A stretch of 18,038 nucleotides of DNA from JANXXV01 sp038230275 (GTDB taxonomy: Bacteria > Acidobacteriota > Terriglobia > Bryobacterales > Bryobacteraceae): contig JBBRNO010000137.1 of assembly GCA_038230275.1 (NCBI GenBank), positions 1 to 18,038 on the forward strand, written 5' to 3'. Under the pieces are notes generated by a model. That model had not been told where the DNA came from and did no database searches. It was given only the letters and a program-made list of their open reading frames with translations. The translations under genes and the position numbers were made by a program. Within the stretch, counting starts at the first letter, position 1. Each line of letters begins with the position of its first letter. Below, one piece after another: positions 6,913-14,859 of the stretch.

Positions 6913-6938
6913 GTCAGAAGTATATCATTACTTCTGAC
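6913..6938 (-). promoter_or_regulatory. abiE operator: perfect 10-bp palindrome overlapping an extended -10
   Basis: GTCAGAAGTA (6913-6922) and TACTTCTGAC (6929-6938) are perfect inverted repeats separated by six bases, ending directly against the abiEi ATG. On the minus strand the palindrome contains TGA-TATACT, an extended -10 hexamer at 6919-6924. The expected start is about 7 nt further, at the A of the ATG. Binding of AbiEi here would block RNA polymerase directly. The repeat is seen in the sequence; the binding is inferred from known AbiE autoregulation. Confidence 0.7.
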
Positions 6939-7127
6939 ACAATACCGTTCTCCTCATAGGAAGCAGCGGCGGAACCGCGCTAGGCTGCCTTCGTGCTGCT
7001 TCAATCACAAACATTGGTTCCGCTATTGACTGTGTGTCGCGGCGGGCGTTCCTACCAGTATCGCGCCGCTTCCTCGATTCGGACAAGCGCTCGGTAGTGG
7101 ATGCCTGCGCTTTAAAGATCCGCGAAA

Positions 7128-7712
7128 TCAACGGCCAATCACCTGCCGCTCCGCGACCCTCTGCTTCCGCGCAGCCGCAAGCTGCTTCCCGAACACACTT
7201 CGCAGCGACAAAGGAGACACATCCGCATTAGCCAGCGTGGAATTCGACGGCCTTTCCGATTCCGAAAGAATAAACGCAGCGAACGCTTCCCCAATCAGCG
7301 GTTGCAACTTGAGAGCTGCGGAAAACTGCGCCGTCAACGTTACTTGTGCCGGGTTCAACGTCGCCTGCACCGCCTTTTCGGTAGTGGTCAGCAGTGCAGC
7401 CAATTTACGCTCGATCGTAATTTCCGCCGCCGTAGGATCCACTAACGCCAGCCCGATCGCCTGCGGATCCATTTTGCCGTCGTGCCGCAGGCTATCGATC
7501 TGGTCTTGCAGATCCATATAGTCAGAGAGCATCGTGTTGACAGCGGCGTAATAGTCCCCGATCAACCCATTGATTGTCTTTACCTGCGTCGCGTCCAACT
7601 TTAGGTACGCCTTGAGCTCCGGCGCAATAAAGTTGACCGCCGGCGGAGTAGGGCCCTGAGCCGTCGCCACCGCCATCGCTGTCATGAGTAGAACAATCAG
7701 TTTATTGGACAT
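7128..7712 (-). CDS. small secreted Spy/CpxP-like helical protein
   Basis: A 194-residue protein with a clear signal peptide (positively charged start, hydrophobic run at about 5-18, A-T-A cleavage region). The mature part is almost wholly helical. It has two short segments resembling the LTxxQ repeat of Spy/CpxP-type periplasmic proteins: L-K-L-D-A-T-Q-V (about 37-44) and L-N-P-A-Q-V (about 118-123). Such proteins act as periplasmic chaperones or metal/stress sensors, but the similarity here is weak. Its ATG overlaps the end of the upstream sulfatase-fold gene by 11 nt, implying coupled translation and a shared envelope role. No export partner or metal ligands are evident. Confidence 0.65.
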   Translation of the reverse strand: MSNKLIVLLMTAMAVATAQGPTPPAVNFIAPELKAYLKLDATQVKTINGLIGDYYAAVNTMLSDYMDLQDQIDSLRHDGKMDPQAIGLALVDPTAAEITIERKLAALLTTTEKAVQATLNPAQVTLTAQFSAALKLQPLIGEAFAAFILSESERPSNSTLANADVSPLSLRSVFGKQLAAARKQRVAERQVIGR

Positions 7713-9870
7713 AACCGAGAGATTTCAGACGCTGAACCGCGTCTCCATCGAGTTTCAATTGTTGCTTGGGGCGTGCCGGCATGGTCTTCACCCAGGCCTT
7801 AAGCTCTGTTCCAAGGCCGCTTGCCCGCGTCTCATTCGCCGCCGATATATCATGCAGCTCATTCGGATCGGCCGAAAGATCGTAGACCTCATACTTGCCG
7901 GAGCTGGCGGTAACCAGCTTATAAGGCCATGCCAAGAGAGCTCGCGAGGTGCATCCGCTTCCCGGGCATTCCGGCGGATGTGGCACCGGGCAAGGAAACG
8001 ATTCGCTAAACAGATCCCGCTTCGGCAGTGTGGCATTCACCAGCAAATTACGGCCCTGCATCTTCGCATCCACCGGAATGCCAAGCGAAGCCAGAATCGT
8101 GGGCGCGACGTCAATCAGGCTGACAACGTCGTTTACCACCCCTACCTCGGCTTTTTTCGGATACTTGATCATCAGCGCGACGTGCAACAGGTTTTGGTAG
8201 ACCGAGTTGCCGTGAAGCACCAGGTTCTTTTCGCCAAAGGCTTCACCATGGTCCGACGTGATCACGATAAGAGTATTGTCGTACAGATTACGTTGCCTTA
8301 GCCAGTCAATCAGCTTACCGATTTGCGCGTCTGTATAGGCGATGCCGCCATCGTACTGCGACAGCAAATGGGTGTACTCTCCGGGCTTCAGAGGTTGGCC
8401 TCGAATTGCTCTTTCCTCGGCCTCCTCCAGGTCGCCCTGAAAGAGTTTATCGTTCTTCCCCGGAAACAAACGGTCGAAGGGCGCCGGCGGGATGTATGGG
8501 AAGTGCGCGTCCATATAGTTTGCGAATGCGAAGAACGGCACGTGGCCCGCCGTTTCAATTGCCTTGTACAGCTCCTGGTTAACGTCGTCACCGCGCGTAA
8601 ACAGCCGGTCGAACTGCGCCGTATCCACCACCGTGCTCATCAAACGTCTCATGCTGATGCGCAGCAGGTACCAACTTTCATCGGCGCCCAGCACCGGTAC
8701 CGGCCGGGGAATCTGAAACGTCTGGAACCCCCGTTGCAAGCCAAAGTCCGCTCGCAAATAGAGATTCGCAGCCACTCCCACTGTAGAGTACCGATTCGCC
8801 AAAAGTGTTTCGGCTAATGTTGTCGCACCTTGGTTCAGCATCCGTCCGTGTGTCGCCTCCGGCGGCTGGCAATACGCTCCATGCCAGGTGGGATATAGAC
8901 CGGTGAACAACGAGGCATGGCTGGTCAACGTCATATCCGACGGGGCCATCGCTTGCGTGTACACCACCGAGTCCGCCGCCAGCTTCTTGAGGTTTGGCGA
9001 AGTGTCGCGCCCATAACCATAAAGCGACAAATGGTCCGCCCGCACCGTATCCATCACTACCACCAACACATTCGGCCTCGCGGGATCGCCAGCGGCGGGT
9101 GCCGCATTCCGTGCCTGCGCACTCGTTCGGCCGGCCAACACAAAACCGGTCCCAGCCAACACCACCGCCATCACCAACGCAGCCCAGCCAGCCGAGTCCA
9201 AGTAGAACCGGTCTCGCGTAAGCTTCGGGCGCAACCAGCGGCCAATGAAAATTGAGCCGGCGATCACCACCAACACCACCAACGCCAGCAATCCCAACCA
9301 CAGGCCGTTCCGCGCGCCCAGCTGCCGGCCCAGATCCTCCAATTGCAGAAATCCCACTCCCTGGCCAACTCCCAAAAGCACGCCCGCAACCACCCACGGA
9401 TGGGTCAGCAGGCCCAACCGTTCAGACAGCCGCCGGGACCGCATCGCCGCCAGCACCACCAAAGCCAGGCAAGCACAGAACACCAGAAATGCCGTTTTGC
9501 CCGACGGCCACCGTGCCAGCGCCAGCAGGTTCAGCGCGAACGCTACAATCAACGTCAACACCGCCGCCCCTTCCAGCGCAATTGCCGTGCCGCCATCCCG
9601 CAGCCAGCCGGTCTTTTGGTCTAAAAAGCTCACCAGCAACCCCGCCAGACCGCCCAGCAAGATGCCCGCTGCCAGGTAGGCGCACAGCAAGAGCGCCGTC
9701 AATTCCCAATGCCAGGCCGTGAACATCGCATAAGGCCGCACCAGCCGAAACAAAACGGATGACGATGCGAACTCCGTCAAAGCGTAGGCGGACCACGCCG
9801 CCGCTCCTTGAATGGCTCCTGAACATACGTAGGAAAGACTACTCTTGGGTTTCACTTCTGAACTGGGCAC
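7702..9870 (-). CDS. membrane-anchored sulfatase-fold hydrolase/transferase (AP superfamily)
   Basis: A 722-residue protein. Residues 1-250 are hydrophobic with about six or seven membrane helices (about 56-82, 97-120, 126-143, 157-176, 187-210 and 228-248 among them). The catalytic domain starts near 266 with V-V-M-D-T-V-R-A-D-H (metal ligand D274). The active-site block is T-L-T-S-H-A-S-L-F-T-G (314-324), with Thr314 where sulfatases have the formylglycine Cys. S-D-H-G-E-A-F-G-E at 539-547 supplies further metal ligands, and a D-L-S-x-D-P-N-E motif is near the C-terminus. It is probably an envelope phosphodiesterase or phosphotransferase facing the periplasm, comparable in layout to LtaS/EptA-type enzymes, and not a sulfatase. 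It starts with GTG and ends in L-K-S-L-G-Y-V-Q. The substrate is unknown. Confidence 0.82.
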   Translation of the reverse strand: MPSSEVKPKSSLSYVCSGAIQGAAAWSAYALTEFASSSVLFRLVRPYAMFTAWHWELTALLLCAYLAAGILLGGLAGLLVSFLDQKTGWLRDGGTAIALEGAAVLTLIVAFALNLLALARWPSGKTAFLVFCACLALVVLAAMRSRRLSERLGLLTHPWVVAGVLLGVGQGVGFLQLEDLGRQLGARNGLWLGLLALVVLVVIAGSIFIGRWLRPKLTRDRFYLDSAGWAALVMAVVLAGTGFVLAGRTSAQARNAAPAAGDPARPNVLVVVMDTVRADHLSLYGYGRDTSPNLKKLAADSVVYTQAMAPSDMTLTSHASLFTGLYPTWHGAYCQPPEATHGRMLNQGATTLAETLLANRYSTVGVAANLYLRADFGLQRGFQTFQIPRPVPVLGADESWYLLRISMRRLMSTVVDTAQFDRLFTRGDDVNQELYKAIETAGHVPFFAFANYMDAHFPYIPPAPFDRLFPGKNDKLFQGDLEEAEERAIRGQPLKPGEYTHLLSQYDGGIAYTDAQIGKLIDWLRQRNLYDNTLIVITSDHGEAFGEKNLVLHGNSVYQNLLHVALMIKYPKKAEVGVVNDVVSLIDVAPTILASLGIPVDAKMQGRNLLVNATLPKRDLFSESFPCPVPHPPECPGSGCTSRALLAWPYKLVTASSGKYEVYDLSADPNELHDISAANETRASGLGTELKAWVKTMPARPKQQLKLDGDAVQRLKSLGYVQ

Positions 9871-9902
9871 TTACTGTGAGGATAACGCAAAAAGACTGGC
9901 CG

Positions 9903-9954
9903 GGCGGCGATTGTAGCGTAGTATCATATGAGCGTATCACCACAATCAGCCGCC
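9903..9954. promoter_or_regulatory. imperfect palindrome between the divergent AP-superfamily operons
   Basis: GGCGGCGATTGT (9903-9914) is mirrored by ACAATC-a-GCCGCC (9942-9954) with a single inserted base. The midpoint coincides, within half a base, with the 8-bp palindrome TCATATGA (9924-9931). It occupies the only intergenic space (97 bp) between the sulfatase-fold gene at 9870 (minus) and the five-gene run starting at 9968 (plus). This is a plausible operator serving both directions, and the RHH-like protein at 15691 is a candidate ligand. The symmetry is seen; the function is inferred. Confidence 0.45.
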
Positions 9955-9967
9955 GATGAGGTTATAA

Positions 9968-10849
9968 ATGAGCATCCTACAGAAGCCTGGGCAGAAGATC
10001 GTGCGCCCGGGCAAGAACAACTACATCCTCATCATTTTCGATAGCTGCCGCTACGATTCCTTTATGGCCGCCAAGCCAAAAACGATCAAAAAACTGGGCA
10101 AAGTGGAGAAGCGCTGGTCCTACGCCTCCTGGACGGCCCCGTCCCACTACAACCTGCTCACCGGCCTGCTGCCCCACACCAGTCCCGCCAATGTATTCGC
10201 CTCCGATTACTACAAACGCGACTTTTTGAAGTATTCCGAGCGTCTGGGTGCCGAAGGTATCGAATTCAAATCGCTGATTCCGAAGCTCTACTTCCCCTCG
10301 TTTCTGAAAGAAAGTCTGGGCTACAAGACCCACGCTAAGGTTTCGCTGCCTGTCTTGAATCCCAAGACCATCCTGAATAATGGCTTCGACACGTACAAGC
10401 TGATGGAGCATCACAACGACATGCGCGCCATGGTGCGCGAGATGAAGTTCTCGGACGACCAGCCCTCGTTCTATCTCTTTAACGTCGGTGAGACTCATTA
10501 CCCGTACGCGCTGATCGATGAACCTCCCGAGGAGTGGCCGCGGATCAGCGGCGTCCACGGCGTCTTCAAGCATCTGGACGATCACGTAGTCGGCGGAAAG
10601 CTCAAAGGCAAGGTGGAAAAGTTCTTCGACGAAACCAAGATGGAGATGCTGCGGCAGCGCCAGATCCGCGCCGTCAAGTACCTGGATAAAGTAGTGGAGG
10701 AGATGTTCGACATCGTCCCCGAAAATACCTGGATCACCATCACCGCGGACCACGGCGAACTGTTCGGCGAAGGTGGTTACTTCGGGCACGGCCCCATCAA
10801 TCACGACAAAGTATTCGAGGTTCCGTTCGTCGAAGGAAAACTCAGGTGA
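9968..10849 (+). CDS. short cytosolic sulfatase-fold protein (AP superfamily)
   Basis: A 293-residue protein with no signal peptide or membrane helix. I-I-F-D-S-C-R-Y-D (22-30) provides the first metal ligand (D25). The nucleophile block is W-T-A-P-S-H-Y-N-L-L-T-G (55-66) with Thr56 in the position of the sulfatase Cys. T-A-D-H-G-E-L-F-G-E (259-268) and H274 complete the metal set. It ends shortly after this block, so it lacks the C-terminal subdomain of ordinary sulfatases (often 450 residues or more). The end is natural in the sense that the stop overlaps the next start. GAGG at 9958-9961, 6 nt before the ATG, supports the start. It is the first gene of a five-gene run. The substrate is unknown; phosphate-ester chemistry is more likely than sulfate-ester chemistry. 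Confidence 0.78.
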   Translation: MSILQKPGQKIVRPGKNNYILIIFDSCRYDSFMAAKPKTIKKLGKVEKRWSYASWTAPSHYNLLTGLLPHTSPANVFASDYYKRDFLKYSERLGAEGIEFKSLIPKLYFPSFLKESLGYKTHAKVSLPVLNPKTILNNGFDTYKLMEHHNDMRAMVREMKFSDDQPSFYLFNVGETHYPYALIDEPPEEWPRISGVHGVFKHLDDHVVGGKLKGKVEKFFDETKMEMLRQRQIRAVKYLDKVVEEMFDIVPENTWITITADHGELFGEGGYFGHGPINHDKVFEVPFVEGKLR

Positions 10850-12954
10850 GATTGAACTTCCGGAAGGCAGTCGGCGCCGGTTTGCTGCTCGCGGTTTTCC
10901 TTTCGCTTCCACATTCCCAATCGCACGCGGTAGACCTGGCTTACATTGGCCCCGGAGCCGGCTTCGCGTTCCTCGGGTCGTTTCTTACCCTGCTCGGGGG
11001 CTTTTTCCTCAGCATGGTGTCACTGCTCACCTGGCCGTTTCGCATGCTCTGGCGCATGATTGCCATGCGCAAGTACTTCAAACTCGCCAAAATCAAAAAG
11101 CTGATCTTCCTCGGCCTGGACGGGCTGGACCCCACACTCACTGAGAAGTTTATGGCCGAAGGCAAGCTGCCGAATTTCACCAGGATCGCCGCCATGGGCG
11201 GATTCAAACGGCTGCGGACCACCTTCCCGCCGCTTTCGCCCGTGGCCTGGTCCACCTTCGCCACTGGCGTCAACCCGGCCCGGCACAATATGTTCGACTT
11301 CCTGAACCGCAACTTGAATTCCTACACCCCCGAACTCTCTTCTACGCGAGTGCGCAATCCCAAGCGCATGTTGAACATCGGAAAATATCACATACCGCTT
11401 TCCAAGCCCTTCGTGGAGATGCGCCGCAAGAGCCGCACTTTCTGGCATATTCTGGGACAGCATCACATTGGATCCACCATCCTGCGAGTCCCCATCACCT
11501 TTCCGCCTGAGAAATTCAATGGCCGCCTTCTTTCCGCCATGTGTACGCCAGATCTGCTGGGTACCCAAGGCACCTTCGCGCTATTTACCACCAAGCAGAT
11601 CGGCATCGACATGGAGGGCGGCAATCAATTCCCGCTGACCGCAGCAGGTGGTGGCTATACCGGAGAGATCAACGGCCCGCAGAACTACATGGTGGAAGGC
11701 GAAGGCGCGCTGAAGATTCCGTTCATACTCACGCCCGCCGGAAAGAAGAAATCCGCACTGGAGATTGCCGGCGAAAAGCATATCCTCACGGAAGGCGAAT
11801 ATACTCCCTGGATCACCCTCACCTTCCACGCTCCGTTCAAAATCAAGGTTCGCGGCATCGTACGATTCCTGGTCACGGAATCCGAGCCGGCTTATTCGCT
11901 CTACATGACTCCGATCAACATCGATCCGGAGAATCCAGCGCTTCCGATTTCACACCCGTCCTACTACGCCGCCTATCTGGCGAAGCTGTTGGGCGCGTAC
12001 GCGACGCTCGGCATGGCCGAAGACACCTGGGCAATGAATGAGCACGCCATCGCCGAAGACGCATTCTTGCAGCAGGCGTACCTCACCTACGACGAACGCG
12101 AAGCCATGTTCTTAAGCGCGTTGGACCGCACGCGGCGCGGCGTGGTAGCGTGCGTCTTTGACACCACGGACCGCGTGCAGCACATGTTCTTCCGCCATAT
12201 GAAAAACGGCGGTACCTACGGCCGCATTATCGAAGAGCTCTACATCAAGGCTGACCAGTTGGTGGGTAAAGCCCTGCAATACGTCGATAAAGATACCGTA
12301 TTGTTCGTGCTCTCCGACCACGGCTTTACGTCGTTCGAGCGTGGCGTGAACATGAACACCTGGCTGTTGGAGAACGGCTATCTGGCCTTGAAGCCCGACG
12401 CCTCCGGCCGCGACTATCTGAAGGATATCGATTGGAGCAAAACCAAAGCCTACACCTTCGGCCTGGCTGGCATTTACCTCAATATCAAAGGCCGTGAAGC
12501 GCTGGGCATCGTGGACAAAGGCGCGGAAGCAACCGCGTTGAAACGTGAGATTGCCGCAAAGCTTTCCGGACTCACCGATTCCGGCCGCTTGGCCATTCGC
12601 AAAGCCTGGCCCAGTGACTCGCTTTATAAAGGACCCTACCTGAACGCGGCTCCCGACCTGATAGTCGGCTACGCCGAAGGGTACCGCGCATCCTGGGACG
12701 CCGCCGTGGGAAAGATCACCCCCCACGTTTTTGAAGATAACGAGAAGGCTTGGAGCGGTGACCATTGTGTGGACCCGCATCTGGTTCCGGGTGTCCTGTT
12801 CTGTAATCGCCAAATCGCCGCCACTGACCCAGGCATTGAAGACATGGCCCCAACCGCCCTGGATCTATTCGGCATCCCGGCGCCAGCCTACATGGAAGGC
12901 AAATCAGTCCTGGTTACAGCCCCGGCGCCGATAGATAAAGGGGTAGCTGCCTGA
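10846..12954 (+). CDS. membrane-anchored AP-superfamily phosphodiesterase-like protein
   Basis: A 702-residue protein. An N-terminal signal or anchor (about 8-28) is followed by Y-I-G-P-G-A-G (33-39) and a second membrane helix (about 40-62). The catalytic domain begins with F-L-G-L-D-G-L-D (D92 as metal ligand). The nucleophile block is P-L-S-P-V-A-W-S-T-F-A-T-G (129-141), placing Ser131 where nucleotide pyrophosphatase/phosphodiesterases have Thr. S-D-H-G-F (490-494) and G-D-H-C (638-641) supply the other metal ligands. It belongs to the type I phosphodiesterase branch. It starts with GTG inside the stop of the preceding gene (4-nt overlap GTGA), so translation is coupled. The substrate is unknown; the location is probably the outer face of the cytoplasmic membrane. 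It is a tandem paralogue of the next gene. Confidence 0.8.
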   Translation: MRLNFRKAVGAGLLLAVFLSLPHSQSHAVDLAYIGPGAGFAFLGSFLTLLGGFFLSMVSLLTWPFRMLWRMIAMRKYFKLAKIKKLIFLGLDGLDPTLTEKFMAEGKLPNFTRIAAMGGFKRLRTTFPPLSPVAWSTFATGVNPARHNMFDFLNRNLNSYTPELSSTRVRNPKRMLNIGKYHIPLSKPFVEMRRKSRTFWHILGQHHIGSTILRVPITFPPEKFNGRLLSAMCTPDLLGTQGTFALFTTKQIGIDMEGGNQFPLTAAGGGYTGEINGPQNYMVEGEGALKIPFILTPAGKKKSALEIAGEKHILTEGEYTPWITLTFHAPFKIKVRGIVRFLVTESEPAYSLYMTPINIDPENPALPISHPSYYAAYLAKLLGAYATLGMAEDTWAMNEHAIAEDAFLQQAYLTYDEREAMFLSALDRTRRGVVACVFDTTDRVQHMFFRHMKNGGTYGRIIEELYIKADQLVGKALQYVDKDTVLFVLSDHGFTSFERGVNMNTWLLENGYLALKPDASGRDYLKDIDWSKTKAYTFGLAGIYLNIKGREALGIVDKGAEATALKREIAAKLSGLTDSGRLAIRKAWPSDSLYKGPYLNAAPDLIVGYAEGYRASWDAAVGKITPHVFEDNEKAWSGDHCVDPHLVPGVLFCNRQIAATDPGIEDMAPTALDLFGIPAPAYMEGKSVLVTAPAPIDKGVAA

Positions 12955-14849
12955 TGCGCGTGTTCCTGGTCTGTTCCCTGGCCGCCACCCTGGCAGCTTG
13001 CTCACACGAACCCAAGCGCATCGCCAACGGCCCAAAAATGATCGTGCTGGGCGTGGACGGAATGGACCCTCAATTCCTCGAAGCTCACTGGGATTCTCTA
13101 CCCAATCTGAAACGCCTCAGCCAGTCCGGAGACTTCCGCCGCCTGGCAACCTCCATTCCGCCGCAAAGCCCGGTCGCCTGGTCCAGCGTGATTACTGGAA
13201 TGGATCCCGGCGGACACGGGATCTACGATTTCATCCACCGCAACCCGTCCACCAGAATGCCGGTCTCCTCCATGGCCGAATCCAGCGGCTCCGGCCGGAC
13301 CTTGAGCATCGGGCCATACGTCCTCCCGCTCTCCGGAGGCACCATCAAAACCGTTCGTGCCGGCCGCGCTTTCTGGCAGACATTAGGCGATAACGGCATC
13401 GCCGCCACCGTAATCCGCATGCCGGCGAACTTCCCTCCCGTCGAATGCGAACAGCAATCGCTATCCGGCATGGGGACGCCGGACATGAAGGGCAGCTTCG
13501 GTACCTTCACATTCTTCACTCAGGACACTTCTGAGAAATCCGGCCAAGTTCCAGGCGGCCTGGTAGTGCATACCCCCTTAACCGCGGGCCGCGCGGTGCT
13601 TCCGGTGCAGGGACCGGAGAATAGCCTGCGCAAGGACCACGCCATCACATCGGTAGACCTGATAGCCCACGTCGACCCCACGGCCGACGTCGTCCGTTTC
13701 GACATCGGCGATGAACAAGTAGTTCTGCGCCAGGGTGAGTGGTCTGAATGGCTGCGCACGCAATTCCAGCTGATCCCGGCGGTGAAAAGCGCGGCTGGCA
13801 TGTTCCGCATCTACCTCAAGCAGGTACATCCGCAGCTTCGCGTTTACGTTAGCCCGGTAAACATCGATCCGGAGAGCCCGGAACTGCCCTTGACCACACC
13901 AGCCTCCTACAGCAAGAAGCTGAACGATACACTGGGCCCCTTCTACACCCAAGGCATCCCGGAAGAATCTTCCGCCTTTCGTGCCGGTGTTCTGGATCGC
14001 GCGGAATTCCTGATGCAAAGCCACAGGGTGCTGGACGACAGTATGCGCATGTTCCGCTATGAGCTGGCCAGGTTTAACGGCGGGTTGCTGTTCTATTACT
14101 TCTCCAGCGTGGATCAAAATTCGCACATGCTCTGGGGCAAGTTCGACGAGGATCTGCTGGAAATCTATAAAGGCGTCGATGTGGCCATAGGCGAGGCCAT
14201 GGCGAAGGCCGGGGCGGACACCACGCTGATGGTGATCTCCGACCACGGCTTTGCGAAATTCGACCGTGCCGCCCACCTCAACACCTGGTTGATGCGCGAA
14301 GGCTTCCTAAATCTGGACGATCCCACCAAGGTGGGGGATGAGGAACTGTTCGCTCACGTAGACTGGTCCAGAACCCAAGCCTACGCGCTAGGGCTGAACG
14401 GAATCTATCTGAACATGGAAGGCCGCGAATCGGGCGGAATCGTTTCCGGATTTGAAAGGCAGAAAGTGCGCAACGAAATCTCAAAGCGCCTATTGGAATT
14501 TAAAGATGCCAAGACCGGCGAATTGGTAGTATCGAAAGTCTACTTTCCGGAGACGGCCTTCCAGGGCAAGAACCTGCGAAATTCGCCAGACATCTTCGTT
14601 GGGTTCCGCCGCGGCTATCGCGCCTCCTGGCAAACCGCCCTCGGCGCGGTGCCGGAAAACCTGATTGACGACAATACACAGGCATGGGTCGGCGACCATT
14701 GCATGGCATCGGACCAGGTGCCGGGTGTGCTACTCAGCAATCGTAAGATCCGTGCAACCGAGCCCCAACTCTATGACATCACCTCCACCATACTCAAAGA
14801 GTTCGGCTTGGCGAACACGGAAGGCATGATCGGCAAGCCGGTCTTTTGA
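12954..14849 (+). CDS. AP-superfamily phosphodiesterase-like lipoprotein
   Basis: A 631-residue protein with a lipobox L-A-A-C at 13-16, so Cys16 should be lipidated and the enzyme anchored to a membrane from the periplasmic side. V-L-G-V-D-G-M-D (D35), the nucleophile block P-Q-S-P-V-A-W-S-S-V-I-T-G (70-82, Ser72), S-D-H-G-F (429-433) and G-D-H-C (580-583) repeat, motif for motif, the active site of the preceding 702-residue protein. Blocks such as N-T-W-L, G-I-Y-L-N and V-P-G-V-L are also shared. The two genes therefore arose by duplication, but one has membrane helices and the other a lipid anchor. The start overlaps the previous stop by one base (TGATG), showing coupled translation. The substrate is unknown. 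Confidence 0.8.
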   Translation: MRVFLVCSLAATLAACSHEPKRIANGPKMIVLGVDGMDPQFLEAHWDSLPNLKRLSQSGDFRRLATSIPPQSPVAWSSVITGMDPGGHGIYDFIHRNPSTRMPVSSMAESSGSGRTLSIGPYVLPLSGGTIKTVRAGRAFWQTLGDNGIAATVIRMPANFPPVECEQQSLSGMGTPDMKGSFGTFTFFTQDTSEKSGQVPGGLVVHTPLTAGRAVLPVQGPENSLRKDHAITSVDLIAHVDPTADVVRFDIGDEQVVLRQGEWSEWLRTQFQLIPAVKSAAGMFRIYLKQVHPQLRVYVSPVNIDPESPELPLTTPASYSKKLNDTLGPFYTQGIPEESSAFRAGVLDRAEFLMQSHRVLDDSMRMFRYELARFNGGLLFYYFSSVDQNSHMLWGKFDEDLLEIYKGVDVAIGEAMAKAGADTTLMVISDHGFAKFDRAAHLNTWLMREGFLNLDDPTKVGDEELFAHVDWSRTQAYALGLNGIYLNMEGRESGGIVSGFERQKVRNEISKRLLEFKDAKTGELVVSKVYFPETAFQGKNLRNSPDIFVGFRRGYRASWQTALGAVPENLIDDNTQAWVGDHCMASDQVPGVLLSNRKIRATEPQLYDITSTILKEFGLANTEGMIGKPVF

Positions 14850-14859
14850 GGCATCAGCG

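Noticed and set aside
6939..7127. Possible small gene in the gap upstream of abiEi
   Set aside because: A 67-codon minus frame (6928-7131) lacks any recognised motif and runs through the abiE operator. The only structure seen is a 6-bp aagcgc/gcgctt inverted repeat without a T-run, too weak to call a terminator.
9977..10912. 311-codon open frame on the minus strand
   Set aside because: It is the exact antisense of the short sulfatase-fold gene, which has clear family motifs, a ribosome binding site and coupling to the next gene. The antisense product matches no family I know.
12112..12813. 233-codon open frame on the minus strand
   Set aside because: Antisense to the 702-residue phosphodiesterase-like gene across its conserved metal motifs; it has no recognisable protein features.
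13578..14276. 232-codon open frame on the minus strand
   Set aside because: Antisense to the lipoprotein paralogue in the same relative phase as the 12112-12813 frame, so it reflects codon bias of the paralogous genes.
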